DNA from: Bradyrhizobium sp. WSM3983
GTDB taxonomy: Bacteria > Pseudomonadota > Alphaproteobacteria > Rhizobiales > Xanthobacteraceae
Length of the DNA stretch: 64,000 nt
Reading direction: 5' to 3'
Assembly: GCF_000473045.1 (NCBI RefSeq)
Contig: NZ_AXAY01000018.1
Location: 1-64,000 of the forward strand
Positions 44,919 through 53,619 of this stretch are shown here, piece by piece (position 1 is the stretch's first letter; each line of letters opens with the position of its first letter). The position numbers and the translations under genes are program-made. The notes beneath the pieces are model-generated. The model saw only the letters and a program-made list of their open reading frames with translations, was not told the origin of the DNA and made no database searches.

Positions 44919-47495
44919 CTATCCCATCGCCTCTTTGACGAGCTCGTCGGCGGCTTCGGCCAACAGCTCGTCTCCAGCTTCGCCATAAACTGACTCGCGG
45001 CCGATTTCCAGCATCACGGGGACGGCCAGCGGGGAGACGTGGTCGAGTTCCCGGTGGGTGATGCGTCCCTGGATACGCGTGAGCATGTCGCCGAGACGAC
45101 GCAGATCGAGCAGGCCGGTGGCGGCATCGGCACGCGCGGCGCGCAGCAGCACGTGATCGGCCTGATGCTTGCGCAGCACGTCGTAGACGAGATCGGTGGA
45201 AAACAGCACCTGGCGGCGGCTCTTTTCTTCGCCGGTGTGGCGGCGCGCGATCAGTCCGGAGATGATCGCGCAATTGCGGAACGTGCGCTTCATCAAGGCG
45301 GATTCGGCAAGCCAGGCTTCGAGGTCGTCGCCGAGCATATCGGGGTCGAACAGCGCGTTGAGGTCGATCCGGCCGTCGCGGATCATGAAGGACATGTCGC
45401 CGAGTGCCCAGATCGCCACCGCATATTCGTTGGCGACGAAGCCGAGCGGCCGGGCGCGGGCGCGCTCCAGGCGGCGCGTCAGCAGCATGCCCAGCGTCTG
45501 GTGCGCGAGGCGTCCCTCGAAGGGATAGCAGACGATGTAATGCTTGTTGGCGCGCGGAAAACTTTCCACCAGCAGCTCGCGCACCGCCGGCACGCGCGAC
45601 ACGTCCCTTTGCAGCGACAGCCAGTCGCGCACCTGCTCCGGCAAGCCGCTCCACGCGCGGCCGTCATCGAGCAGGCGGCGGACGCGTTCAGCGAGATAGG
45701 TCGAGAGCGGAAACTTGCCGCCCATGTAGGACGGCACCTTCGGGTCCTTGTCATGCGCACGCGAGACATAGACCTGGTCCTCGACCAGGGTTTCGTAGCG
45801 CACCACCTCGCCGCTGAATACGAAGGTGTCGCCCGGGCTCAGGCCCTCGATGAAGGCCTCCTCGATCTCGCCGAGCAGCCGGCCACCGCGTGCGATCACG
45901 CCGGTCGAGCCGCTTGCTTTTCCTTGACCGCCGCCGCGCGAGCGCACCAGCCGCACTTTCAGCATGTCGTCCTCGACAATGGTGCCGACATTCATCCGGT
46001 AGCTCTGCCGCACCTTGGGATTGGCAACGCGCCAGCGGCCCTCCTTGTCCTGCTTGATGCGGGCGAAGCGCTCATAGGTCTTCAGCGCGTAGCCACCGGA
46101 GGCGACGAAATCGACGACGTCGTCGAAGTCCTGCCGTGAGAGATCGGCGTAGGGCGCGGCAGTGCGGACCTCGGCATAGAGTTCATCCGAGAGAAACGGC
46201 TCGCCGCAGGCACAGCCGAGCACGTGCTGGGCTAGCACGTCGAGCGCGCCGATGCGAAGCGGCGGGGTGTCCTGCGCATTCTCGGCGATGGCGTCGATGG
46301 CGACACGGCATTCCAGCACCTCGAAACGGTTGGCCGGCACCAGCACGGCGCGCGAGGCCTCGTCGAGGCGGTGATTGGCACGGCCGATGCGCTGCATCAG
46401 ACGCGACGATCCTTTGGGCGCGCCGATATTGACGACGAGATCGACGTCGCCCCAGTCGACGCCGAGGTCGAGCGAGGAGGTGCAGACCACGCCGCGCAGT
46501 CTGCCCGCCGACATCGCGTCCTCGACCTTGCGCCGTTGTGCGACGTCGAGCGAGCCGTGATGCAGCGCGATCGCGAGGTTGTCATCGTTCATGCTCCAGA
46601 GATTCTGGAACAGCATCTCCGCCTGACTGCGGGTGTTGACGAACACCAGCGTGGTCTTGTTCGCCTTGATCAGCTGGTAGATTTCAGGGAGCGCGTGCCG
46701 TGCGCTGTGGCCGGCCCAGGGCAGCCGCTCGCGCGTGTCGAGCATCTCGACCAATGGCGGCGCCGCGCCGCCGGCGACGACGATGTCGGCCGATTCGGCG
46801 CTGTCCTTCGGCTGCGGCACCAGGAAGCGGGCGAGCGATTCCGGCTCGGCGACCGTCGCCGACAATCCGATCGCACGCATCTGCGGCGCCAGCCGCCATA
46901 GCCGCGCCAGGCCAAGCGACAGCAGATCGCCGCGCTTGGACGTCACCAGCGCATGCAGCTCGTCGAGCACAATGCGTTCGAGCGACGAGAACAGGAATGG
47001 CGCGTCGTCGGAGGAGAGCAGCAGCGCGAGCTGCTCCGGCGTCGTCAGCAGAATGTCCGGCGGATAGCGCCGTTGCCGCTGGCGCCGCGACACCGGCGTG
47101 TCGCCGGTGCGGGTCTCGATCTTGATGGGCAGCCCCATCTCGGCGACCGGCCGTTCCAGATTGCGGGCGATGTCGACGGCGAGCGCCTTCAGCGGCGAGA
47201 TGTAGAGCGTGTGCAGGCCGCCGCTTCGTTGCACGGCGCGGCCGGTGGAGACGACGGATTTCGCAGGTGTCGCGGGCGCAGAGCTCAGCTCCACCAGCGT
47301 CGGCAAAAATCCCGCCAGCGTCTTGCCGGCGCCGGTCGGCGCGATCAAGAGGGCCGAGCGATCCTCGCGCGCCTTCTCCAGCAGCGCGAGCTGATGCTCG
47401 CGCGGCGACCAGCCGCGGGCCGCGAACCATTGCTGGAAGCGGTCGGGCAACAGTGCGGCTGGCTCAGCCGGGATTTTGAGGATGCGGGGCGGCAC
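44919..47495 (-). CDS. DNA-ligase-associated DEXH-box helicase (Lhr-like)
   Basis: 858-residue SF2 helicase of the Lhr-core type (TIGR04121). Walker A LIAPTGAGKTLAGFLP, DEXH box VLDELHAL, motif III GLSATVAEP, and the second RecA domain motifs VCTSSLDLGVDWG and RLMQRIGRANHR are present, followed by the winged-helix and Lhr-specific C-terminal region. An ATP-driven 3'-5' DNA translocase expected to work in single-strand or crosslink repair. No ATG precedes the domain; GTG 47495 (VPPRILKIPAEP) is the best start. A repeat lies 52 bases upstream. Confidence 0.93.
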   Translation of the reverse strand: MPPRILKIPAEPAALLPDRFQQWFAARGWSPREHQLALLEKAREDRSALLIAPTGAGKTLAGFLPTLVELSSAPATPAKSVVSTGRAVQRSGGLHTLYISPLKALAVDIARNLERPVAEMGLPIKIETRTGDTPVSRRQRQRRYPPDILLTTPEQLALLLSSDDAPFLFSSLERIVLDELHALVTSKRGDLLSLGLARLWRLAPQMRAIGLSATVAEPESLARFLVPQPKDSAESADIVVAGGAAPPLVEMLDTRERLPWAGHSARHALPEIYQLIKANKTTLVFVNTRSQAEMLFQNLWSMNDDNLAIALHHGSLDVAQRRKVEDAMSAGRLRGVVCTSSLDLGVDWGDVDLVVNIGAPKGSSRLMQRIGRANHRLDEASRAVLVPANRFEVLECRVAIDAIAENAQDTPPLRIGALDVLAQHVLGCACGEPFLSDELYAEVRTAAPYADLSRQDFDDVVDFVASGGYALKTYERFARIKQDKEGRWRVANPKVRQSYRMNVGTIVEDDMLKVRLVRSRGGGQGKASGSTGVIARGGRLLGEIEEAFIEGLSPGDTFVFSGEVVRYETLVEDQVYVSRAHDKDPKVPSYMGGKFPLSTYLAERVRRLLDDGRAWSGLPEQVRDWLSLQRDVSRVPAVRELLVESFPRANKHYIVCYPFEGRLAHQTLGMLLTRRLERARARPLGFVANEYAVAIWALGDMSFMIRDGRIDLNALFDPDMLGDDLEAWLAESALMKRTFRNCAIISGLIARRHTGEEKSRRQVLFSTDLVYDVLRKHQADHVLLRAARADAATGLLDLRRLGDMLTRIQGRITHRELDHVSPLAVPVMLEIGRESVYGEAGDELLAEAADELVKEAMG

Positions 47496-47546
47496 GGCAT
47501 CACAGGTAAGCCGTGGCGGCAGGTTCGTCGAGGGGTGGCGAGGTCT

Positions 47547-47639
47547 CGCAGGGTGGGCAAAGTGGAGCGTGCCCACCAACCGCAGCGAATGTCCGGAGAG
47601 ATGGTGGGCACGGCGCAAGAGCGCCTTTGCCCACCCTAC
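47547..47639. repeat. GCAGGGTGGGCAAAG palindromic repeat
   Basis: About 93 bp, same family as 31126 and 59360: inverted ends CAGGGTGGGCAAAG and CTTTGCCCACCCTAC, with an inner ATGGTGGGCACGGCG. It separates the helicase start from the end of the periplasmic binding protein gene, and could end that gene's neighbour transcript or influence helicase expression. Confidence 0.87.
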
Positions 47640-47664
47640 CGCAGCTCAATCGCGGAGAAAGCGC

Positions 47665-48894
47665 CTACTCCGACATCGGCTTGTCGGAGATGTCCCAGTC
47701 CTTGCCGCTGAAGATCGAGATGTAGAGCGTCTTCATCGGCGTGTAGTCCTCGGGCGTGTAATCGTAGGTGACGCCGTCGAGGAAATAGGGCGAGTGGAAG
47801 CCCTTGAGCGTGGAGGCCTGCTTCAGCACATTGGCGCGGGTGAGCTCGTCGCCGCAGCGGCGCAAAATCTCGCCCATGGTCACCGCCTGGCCGTAACCGG
47901 CAAAGGCGATGGTGTTGTCAGGGTCGATGGTCGGGATGTACTTCTTGCGCAGCTCCTCGAACGCCATCACATCCGGATCTTTCTCCCATTTCGGCAGACC
48001 GACCTCCTTGTTGTAGCGGATGGCGACGATGCCGGCGGCGTTCTCAAGCCCTGCGGCATTGAGGATCGAGCGGCCGGTCGAGCCGGCCGACAACAATTGC
48101 AGCGGCTTCCAGCCGAGCTCGGCGACCTTGCGGATCGACTGCGACGACGCCTTGCCGGTCGAGATGTTGTAGAAGACGTCCGCACCCGATTTCGAGAGGT
48201 TGATGAGCTGGGAATCGACGGTGGGATCGGTCAGATCGTAGGTCTGCTCCATGATGACAGATGCGGTGCCGCCGGCATCCGCCAGCACCTTCTTGAAGGG
48301 GCCCAGGAAGTCGCGGCCGAAATCGTCATTCTGATAGAGGATGCCGACCTTGGCGTTGGGCTTCACGCTGACGACGTGACGCGCCAGGATGCGCGCCTCG
48401 GTCGGATACAGCGGCAGGCCCGCCATCGTCCATTTGAACTCTTTCGGGTTATTCCATTTCGACGCGCCGGTGTTGAGCAGCAGTTGCGGCACGCCCTTGG
48501 AATTGAGATATTTGTGCACGGCGGTCTGGGGCGCGGTGCCGAGCGAGCCGTAGAGCGCGAGCACCTCTTCCTGCTCCACGAGGCGCCGTGTCGCCTCGAC
48601 GCATTTCGGCGCGCTGTAGGCGTCGTCCATGGTGAGAAACTTGATCTTGCGCCCGTTGATGCCGCCCTTCTCGTTCAGCATCTGGAAATAGGCTTCACCA
48701 ATGCGCCCCAGCACGCCATAGAGCGAGCCGGGACCGGAATGCGGCACGGTCTGTCCGATCTTGATCTCAGTGTCGCTCGCACCCGGATCGTATTTCTTCT
48801 CCGCGGCCCAGACATAGGGCGCGGGCAACACGGATGCGGCAATGGTGGCGAGCGCGGCGGCGCTGACATCGCGCCGCGATGGATTCTTGGTCAT
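47665..48894 (-). CDS. ABC transporter periplasmic binding protein (branched-chain amino acid/amide type)
   Basis: 409-residue LivK-like receptor (Peripla_BP_6). The N-terminus NPSRRDVSAAALATIAASVL has a twin-arginine-like start, followed by APYVWAAEKKYDPG and the typical EIKIGQTVPHSGPGSLYG opening. Ligand likely a small amino acid, amide or aromatic acid; not resolved. No permease or ATPase genes are adjacent, so it is an orphan receptor. ATG 48894. It interrupts the ligase-associated repair set. Confidence 0.9.
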   Translation of the reverse strand: MTKNPSRRDVSAAALATIAASVLPAPYVWAAEKKYDPGASDTEIKIGQTVPHSGPGSLYGVLGRIGEAYFQMLNEKGGINGRKIKFLTMDDAYSAPKCVEATRRLVEQEEVLALYGSLGTAPQTAVHKYLNSKGVPQLLLNTGASKWNNPKEFKWTMAGLPLYPTEARILARHVVSVKPNAKVGILYQNDDFGRDFLGPFKKVLADAGGTASVIMEQTYDLTDPTVDSQLINLSKSGADVFYNISTGKASSQSIRKVAELGWKPLQLLSAGSTGRSILNAAGLENAAGIVAIRYNKEVGLPKWEKDPDVMAFEELRKKYIPTIDPDNTIAFAGYGQAVTMGEILRRCGDELTRANVLKQASTLKGFHSPYFLDGVTYDYTPEDYTPMKTLYISIFSGKDWDISDKPMSE

Positions 48895-49011
48895 CGTTGT
48901 CTCTCTCCCTGGTGCGCGCATTGTGCTGGGAACGTTGCACGGCTCGCAAGTGGGAAGTCGTCGCCTTGCGACGCAATGACGCTTAAATGACGGGGCGACT
49001 AGCGCCTAGAC

Positions 49012-49938
49012 TCAAGTTTTCTCGGCAACGACGACGAGACCGCGCACCGGCTCATTGTTCTCGATGCGTGGCGATGCCGGCTCAAGAGTCAGCAGTTTGA
49101 GTCCGGCCTTCGCAATCGCGCTGCGCACATATTCCGCGGAATGGGCATAGCGCAGGCCTTCACCAAGAACGATACCGCTACCGTCATGCGTCTCCAGCGT
49201 GAAGGCGAGCACACCACCGGCCACCAGCACCCGCCTGGCTTCGGTGAGCACCGGCGCGAGATCGGAGAGATAGACGAACGCATCCGCGGCAACGACGAGG
49301 TTCGCGCTCGCATCAGCCTTGGTGCGCAGGCCCTCGATCATGTCGGCGACCTCGAGCTCGGCATAAAGCTCGGTGGCGCGCGCCTCCTTGATCATGCCGG
49401 GCGACAGATCGATGCCGATGAAATGGTCCACTTGTCTGGCGAAGGCGGCGGCCGCAAGGCCGGTGCCGCAGCCGAGATCGATGGTGCGCTTGAAGAAGGC
49501 CGGCTTCTTCGCCGCGACGCGCGCGGCCAGCACTACCTTGAAGATCAGCGCGGGGGCGCGATAGCCGAGATCGTTGATCAGCGCATGCTCGAAGCGCGGC
49601 GCATATTGGTCGAACAGCGCCTGCACATAGGCCTTGGGCATCTCCGCCATCTCGGTGTCGCCGAGCCGCATCAGATGCAAGCCGGCGCCGTGCTGGTCAT
49701 CAGGATCGGATTGCCGCGCTTCTCGAAACGCCGCGATCGCCTTGTCGCGCTCGCCGAGCTGCTGACGGATTTCGCCGAGCGTGAACCAGGCCGAGGTGAA
49801 ATTCGGCGCAAGCTCGATTGCCTGCTCGATCAGATCGGCGGCGGCGGGCAGATCGCCCTTGAGCTGGAGGTCGCGCGCGAACTCGAAACGGCGGTCGGCC
49901 ATGAGATCGCCAGAGGTCAGAAACAGGCGGAGCGGCAT
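49012..49938 (-). CDS. SAM-dependent methyltransferase with N-terminal TPR
   Basis: 308 residues. Two TPR-like helix pairs occupy about 14-85 (FEFARDLQLKGDLPAAADLI, WFTLGEIRQQLGERDKAIAAF), then a class I methyltransferase domain with TIDLGCGTGLAAAAFARQVD (SAM loop), GIDLSPGMIKEAR and a C-terminal strand. Substrate unknown. ATG 49938; ATG 49902 (MADRRFEFAR) is possible. Divergent from the exonuclease gene with a 64-bp gap, so it may share a promoter region with that repair pair. Confidence 0.87.
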   Translation of the reverse strand: MPLRLFLTSGDLMADRRFEFARDLQLKGDLPAAADLIEQAIELAPNFTSAWFTLGEIRQQLGERDKAIAAFREARQSDPDDQHGAGLHLMRLGDTEMAEMPKAYVQALFDQYAPRFEHALINDLGYRAPALIFKVVLAARVAAKKPAFFKRTIDLGCGTGLAAAAFARQVDHFIGIDLSPGMIKEARATELYAELEVADMIEGLRTKADASANLVVAADAFVYLSDLAPVLTEARRVLVAGGVLAFTLETHDGSGIVLGEGLRYAHSAEYVRSAIAKAGLKLLTLEPASPRIENNEPVRGLVVVAEKT

Positions 49939-50002
49939 TGGGAACCAGGAAGCGAAGCGGGTGGTGACTCGAAGATGCGGTGAAGCGGCCTATATAACAG
50001 GC

Positions 50003-51040
50003 ATGCGCGCGCAAGACATCCTGTTGCCAACTGCTGACGGCCTGTGCTGCAGGCCCGGTGGCTTCCATATCGATCCGATCCGCCCGGTCGAGCGTGCCGT
50101 GATCACCCACGGCCATTCCGACCATGCCCGCGCCGGCCATGGCGCCGTGCTGGCGACGCAGGAAACGCTGGACATGATGCGGCTGCGCTACGGCGAGAAC
50201 TTTGCCGGCTCGACGCAAGTCATCCGCTATGGCGAGGAGATCCGGCTCGGCGACGTCAAGGTCAAATTTTACCCTGCCGGCCACGTGCTGGGCTCGGCGC
50301 AGATCGCGGTCACAGCCAAGGACGCCTGCATCGTCGCCTCCGGCGACTACAAGGACGCGCCCGACCCGACCTGCATCCCGTTCGAGCTGGTGCCCTGCGA
50401 TGTCTTCATCACCGAAGCGACGTTCGGCCTGCCGGTGTTTCGCCATGGCGATGCCGCCGACGAAGTGAAGAAGCTGCTGGCCTCCGTCGCGCTGTTTCCG
50501 GAGCGCGCGCATCTCGTCGGCGCCTATTCGCTCGGCAAGGCTCAGCGCGTGATCGCGCTATTGCGGCAGGCCGGCTATGACGCGCCGATCTACCTGCACG
50601 GCGCGATGGAAGCAATCACGCATTACTACCAGAGCCGGGGCATCGACCTCGGCGAGCTCAGGCCGGCGATGGGCGTGAAGAAGGCGGCGCTCGCCGGCAC
50701 TATTACGCTGGCACCGCCGTCGGCGACGTCCGATCTCTGGACGCGGCGCTTTCCTGATCCCGTGACGGCTTTCGCATCGGGGTGGATGCGCGTGCGCGCC
50801 CGCGCGCGGCAGCGCGGCATCGAATTGCCGCTGGTGATCTCCGATCACGCCGATTGGGACGGTCTCACCGCAACGATCGCTGCGACCGGCGCCGGCGAGA
50901 TCTGGGTCACCCACGGCCAGGAAGACGCACTGGTGCATTGGTGCAAGTCGCGTGGCTTGCGTGCGCAGCCGCTCGATCTCGTCGGCTATGGCGAGGAAGA
51001 GGAGAGCGAGCTGCCGGTTCAGCGCGAGGCCGAAGCATGA
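50003..51040 (+). CDS. DNA-ligase-associated exonuclease (MBL/beta-CASP fold)
   Basis: 345-residue beta-CASP nuclease (TIGR04122). The HxHxDH motif H36-G-H38-S-D40-H41 (THGHSDHARAGH) is intact, followed by YPAGHVLGSAQIAV, ASGDYKDAPDP and the beta-CASP region with LVISDHADWDGL. Expected to trim DNA ends before ligation. ATG 50003; the stop overlaps the ligase start by 4 bases (ATGA), a strong sign of coupling with the ligase. Confidence 0.93.
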   Translation: MRAQDILLPTADGLCCRPGGFHIDPIRPVERAVITHGHSDHARAGHGAVLATQETLDMMRLRYGENFAGSTQVIRYGEEIRLGDVKVKFYPAGHVLGSAQIAVTAKDACIVASGDYKDAPDPTCIPFELVPCDVFITEATFGLPVFRHGDAADEVKKLLASVALFPERAHLVGAYSLGKAQRVIALLRQAGYDAPIYLHGAMEAITHYYQSRGIDLGELRPAMGVKKAALAGTITLAPPSATSDLWTRRFPDPVTAFASGWMRVRARARQRGIELPLVISDHADWDGLTATIAATGAGEIWVTHGQEDALVHWCKSRGLRAQPLDLVGYGEEEESELPVQREAEA

Positions 51041-52914
51041 ACCGCTTCGCCGAGCTCTTGGACCGTCTCGCCTACGAGCCCGGCCGCAACAACAAGCTGC
51101 GGCTGCTCATCGGCTATTTTCGCGAGGTCGGCGATCCCGACCGCGGCTACGTACTGGCCGCGCTCACCGGCGCGCTGAGCTTCAAGCACGCCAAGCCGGC
51201 CCTGATCCGCGATTTGATCGCGTCGCGCACCGATGAGGTGCTGTTCGGGTTGAGTTACGATTACGTCGGCGATCTCTCGGAGACGGTGGCGCTGATGTGG
51301 CCTCGGCCGGTGCCTCGTGATGACGAGTCTTTTCCGAGCCACCCCTCTCCCCCGCCCTCCCCCGCAAGGGGGGAGGGAGCGCAGTTGCGCGCGCCGCGGC
51401 AGACGGGCCCGACGACTGATAGTGATTCAGGGAGTGATGGACGCTCAACTCTCACCGTTCCCTCCCCCCTTGCGGGGGAGGGTCAGGGAGGGGGGTACTC
51501 CGGGCGAGATGCCAACAATGCGCTGCACTCAAGCAACCACAACAACCCGCCGTCCCCCACCCTCACCGAAGTCGTCACCACGTTGCGCACGCTCGGCAAG
51601 ACCGAGCTGCCAAAACAGCTCGAGCGCTGGCTCGACGAGCTCGACGAGACCGGCCGCTGGGCACTGCTAAAACTTGTCACCGGCGCGCTTCGCATCGGCA
51701 TCTCCGCGCGGCTGGCGAAGACCGCTGCCGCGGCGCTCGGCGACAAGGATCCGCATGAGGTTGAGCTGATCTGGCCAGGACTCGCGCCACCCTATCTCGA
51801 CCTGTTCGCCTGGCTGGAAGGCCGCGCCGAAAAACCGGTCAATCGCGATCCCGCACCGTTCCGCCCGGTGATGCTGGCGCATGCGATCGAGGACAACGAT
51901 TTCGCCGCCCTCGATCCCGCCGACTACGTCGCCGAATGGAAATGGGACGGCATCCGGGTGCAGGCGGTGGCGGGCCGAGATGACAACGGGCAGATCACTG
52001 CGCGGCTTTATTCGCGCACTGGCGAGGACATCACGGGGGGCTTCCCAGACCTGGTGCCGTCGCTGCGCCTACCCGGCGCCATCGACGGCGAATTGCTGAT
52101 CCTGCGCGAAGGCCGCGTGCAAAGCTTCAACGTCCTGCAGCAGCGGCTCAACCGCAAGGTCGTCTCGCCGAAGCTGATCAAGGAGTTTCCGATCCATTTG
52201 CGCGCCTACGATCTGCTCGGCGACCACGAAAACGATCTGCGCGAATTGCCGTTCGCAGAGCGGCGCGAGCGGCTGGAGACCTTCATCACGAAGCTTGGCG
52301 ATCCCCGCATCGACCTCTCACCCACCGTGACCTTCGCAAGCTGGGAGGCCCTCACCGCTGCCCGCGCCGATCCAGCAAGTGCAGGTGCCGGCGAGGATGC
52401 GGACGCCATCGAAGGCGTGATGCTGAAGCGGCGCGATGCGCCTTATCTGCCGGGGCGACCAAAAGGCCAATGGTGGAAGTGGAAGCGCGATCCGCACATC
52501 ATCGACGCCGTGCTGATGTATGCGCAGCGCGGCCACGGCAAGCGCTCGTCCTATTATTCCGATTACACGTTTGGTGTCTGGACCGAGACCGAGAACGGCG
52601 AGGAGCTGGTGCCGGTCGGAAAAGCCTATTTCGGCTTCACCGACGAGGAGCTGTTGCAGATCGACCGCTTCGTCCGCCGCAACACCACGGAAAAGTTCGG
52701 CCCCGTGCGCCATGTCGTGCACGAGGGCGACAAGGGGCTCGTGCTGGAGGTTGCCTTCGAGGGACTACAACGCTCACCGCGACACAAATCCGGCGTCGCC
52801 ATGCGCTTTCCCCGCATCAGCCGCTTGCGCTGGGACAAGCCGCCTCGGGAGGCCGACCGGCTGGAAACGCTGAAAAAAATGCTGAAAGCGGAAGCCGCGG
52901 AGATTGAGGCTTGA
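51037..52914 (+). CDS. ATP-dependent DNA ligase, damage-response type, with repeat-derived insert
   Basis: 625 residues, about 70 longer than I expect for the PP_1105/TIGR04120 group. N-terminal DNA-binding domain (1-95), then an unusual low-complexity insert (about 100-172; PSPPPSPARGEGAQLRAP, then GSDGRSTLTVPSPLAGEGQ) encoded by a palindromic repeat at 51342-51500, then the rest of the DNA-binding domain (from 177, EVVTTLRTLGKTELPKQ). The adenylated lysine is K302 (KWDG); the nucleotidyltransferase motifs and the OB fold follow to the end. Joins DNA nicks using ATP. Confidence 0.93.
   Translation: MNRFAELLDRLAYEPGRNNKLRLLIGYFREVGDPDRGYVLAALTGALSFKHAKPALIRDLIASRTDEVLFGLSYDYVGDLSETVALMWPRPVPRDDESFPSHPSPPPSPARGEGAQLRAPRQTGPTTDSDSGSDGRSTLTVPSPLAGEGQGGGYSGRDANNALHSSNHNNPPSPTLTEVVTTLRTLGKTELPKQLERWLDELDETGRWALLKLVTGALRIGISARLAKTAAAALGDKDPHEVELIWPGLAPPYLDLFAWLEGRAEKPVNRDPAPFRPVMLAHAIEDNDFAALDPADYVAEWKWDGIRVQAVAGRDDNGQITARLYSRTGEDITGGFPDLVPSLRLPGAIDGELLILREGRVQSFNVLQQRLNRKVVSPKLIKEFPIHLRAYDLLGDHENDLRELPFAERRERLETFITKLGDPRIDLSPTVTFASWEALTAARADPASAGAGEDADAIEGVMLKRRDAPYLPGRPKGQWWKWKRDPHIIDAVLMYAQRGHGKRSSYYSDYTFGVWTETENGEELVPVGKAYFGFTDEELLQIDRFVRRNTTEKFGPVRHVVHEGDKGLVLEVAFEGLQRSPRHKSGVAMRFPRISRLRWDKPPREADRLETLKKMLKAEAAEIEA
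51342..51500. repeat. CTCCCGC-type palindromic repeat inserted in frame inside the ligase gene
   Basis: Left arm CCTCTCCCCCGCCCTCCCCC followed by GCAAGGGGGGAGGGAGCGCA, right arm CCTCCCCCCTTGCGGGGGAG. Same architecture as the intergenic copies at 35521, 39391, 52957 and 60492, but here translated. It keeps the ligase reading frame open on the plus strand. Confidence 0.85.
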
Positions 52915-52956
52915 AGCGTGCAGTGATCAGCCTCGATTTTCGCCAAGGCCGAGGTG

Positions 52957-53078
52957 CGCTCCCTCTCCCGCTTGCGGGAGAGGGTTGGGGAGAGGGTGTC
53001 TCCTCATTGGGATTCCCCCAGAGGTGAGAACCCTCACCCGGCGCTGCGCGCCGACCTCTCCCGCAAGCGGGAGAGGTG
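52957..53078. repeat. CTCCCGCTTGCGGGAG-type palindromic repeat
   Basis: Left hairpin CCCTCTCCCGCTTGCGGGAG (to 52980) and right hairpin CCTCTCCCGCAAGCGGGAGA (to 53074), with GTGAGAACCCTCACCC between. It makes up most of the informative part of the 314-bp gap between the ligase and the next gene; the rest shows nothing coding. Confidence 0.88.
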
Positions 53079-53228
53079 ACCGGGCCTGCGGTTCGCGATG
53101 TGCCCCATCCGAGGTTCTCAGGCGCAGCCTGAATTAAAATGCGGTAAGCTGATTGACGATGAAGTCCGGGTTCCCCATGTCCCCCGCCGTGACTTATAAT
53201 CGGGGCGAATCCGCCCAAGGAGTTTGAG

Positions 53229-53531
53229 ATGGCCCATGACGTCAGAGATTTGCCGGCCGGCCACAGCGATGGCCTGCACCGCTTTCTCGGCGGCTCGCCG
53301 CTGGCGGTCGCGTTTCGCCTGGTGCTGCTCTCGATTCTGGTCGGCGTCGTGCTGGCCGCGATCGGCTTCGATCCCTGGAACATCCTCATCAGCATTCGCC
53401 TGCTGTTCCAGCGCCTGTGGGATCTCGGCTTTGATGCCGTGAACTGGCTGTGGCGCTATTTCCTGCTGGGCGCGGTCATCGTGATCCCGATCTGGCTGCT
53501 GTCGCGCGTGTTCGGCTCGCCGCGCCGCTGA
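53229..53531 (+). CDS. Small two-helix membrane protein (DUF6460-like)
   Basis: 100 residues: polar N-terminus (MAHDVRDLPAGHSDGLHRFL), membrane helices at about 27-48 (AFRLVLLSILVGVVLAAIGF) and 75-95 (FLLGAVIVIPIWLLSRVFGS), and an amphipathic stretch between (ISIRLLFQRLWDLGFDAVNW). The ribosome binding site AAGGAG is near ideal. I recognise it as a conserved alphaproteobacterial small membrane protein (DUF6460, from memory) of unknown function. Confidence 0.8.
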   Translation: MAHDVRDLPAGHSDGLHRFLGGSPLAVAFRLVLLSILVGVVLAAIGFDPWNILISIRLLFQRLWDLGFDAVNWLWRYFLLGAVIVIPIWLLSRVFGSPRR

Positions 53532-53619
53532 GGGCTTCCGGGAATGCGCAGCCGGCGCAAGCACGCTATGCCGGCCGCGCCGGTGCATTCAGTTCGGCCG
53601 TCGGATACACGCGGCTGAC

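Noticed and set aside
47665..48894. Binding protein considered as a damage-sensing part of the ligase-associated system
   Set aside because: It is an ordinary LivK-like periplasmic receptor with an export signal; nothing in it relates to DNA, so only its position links it.
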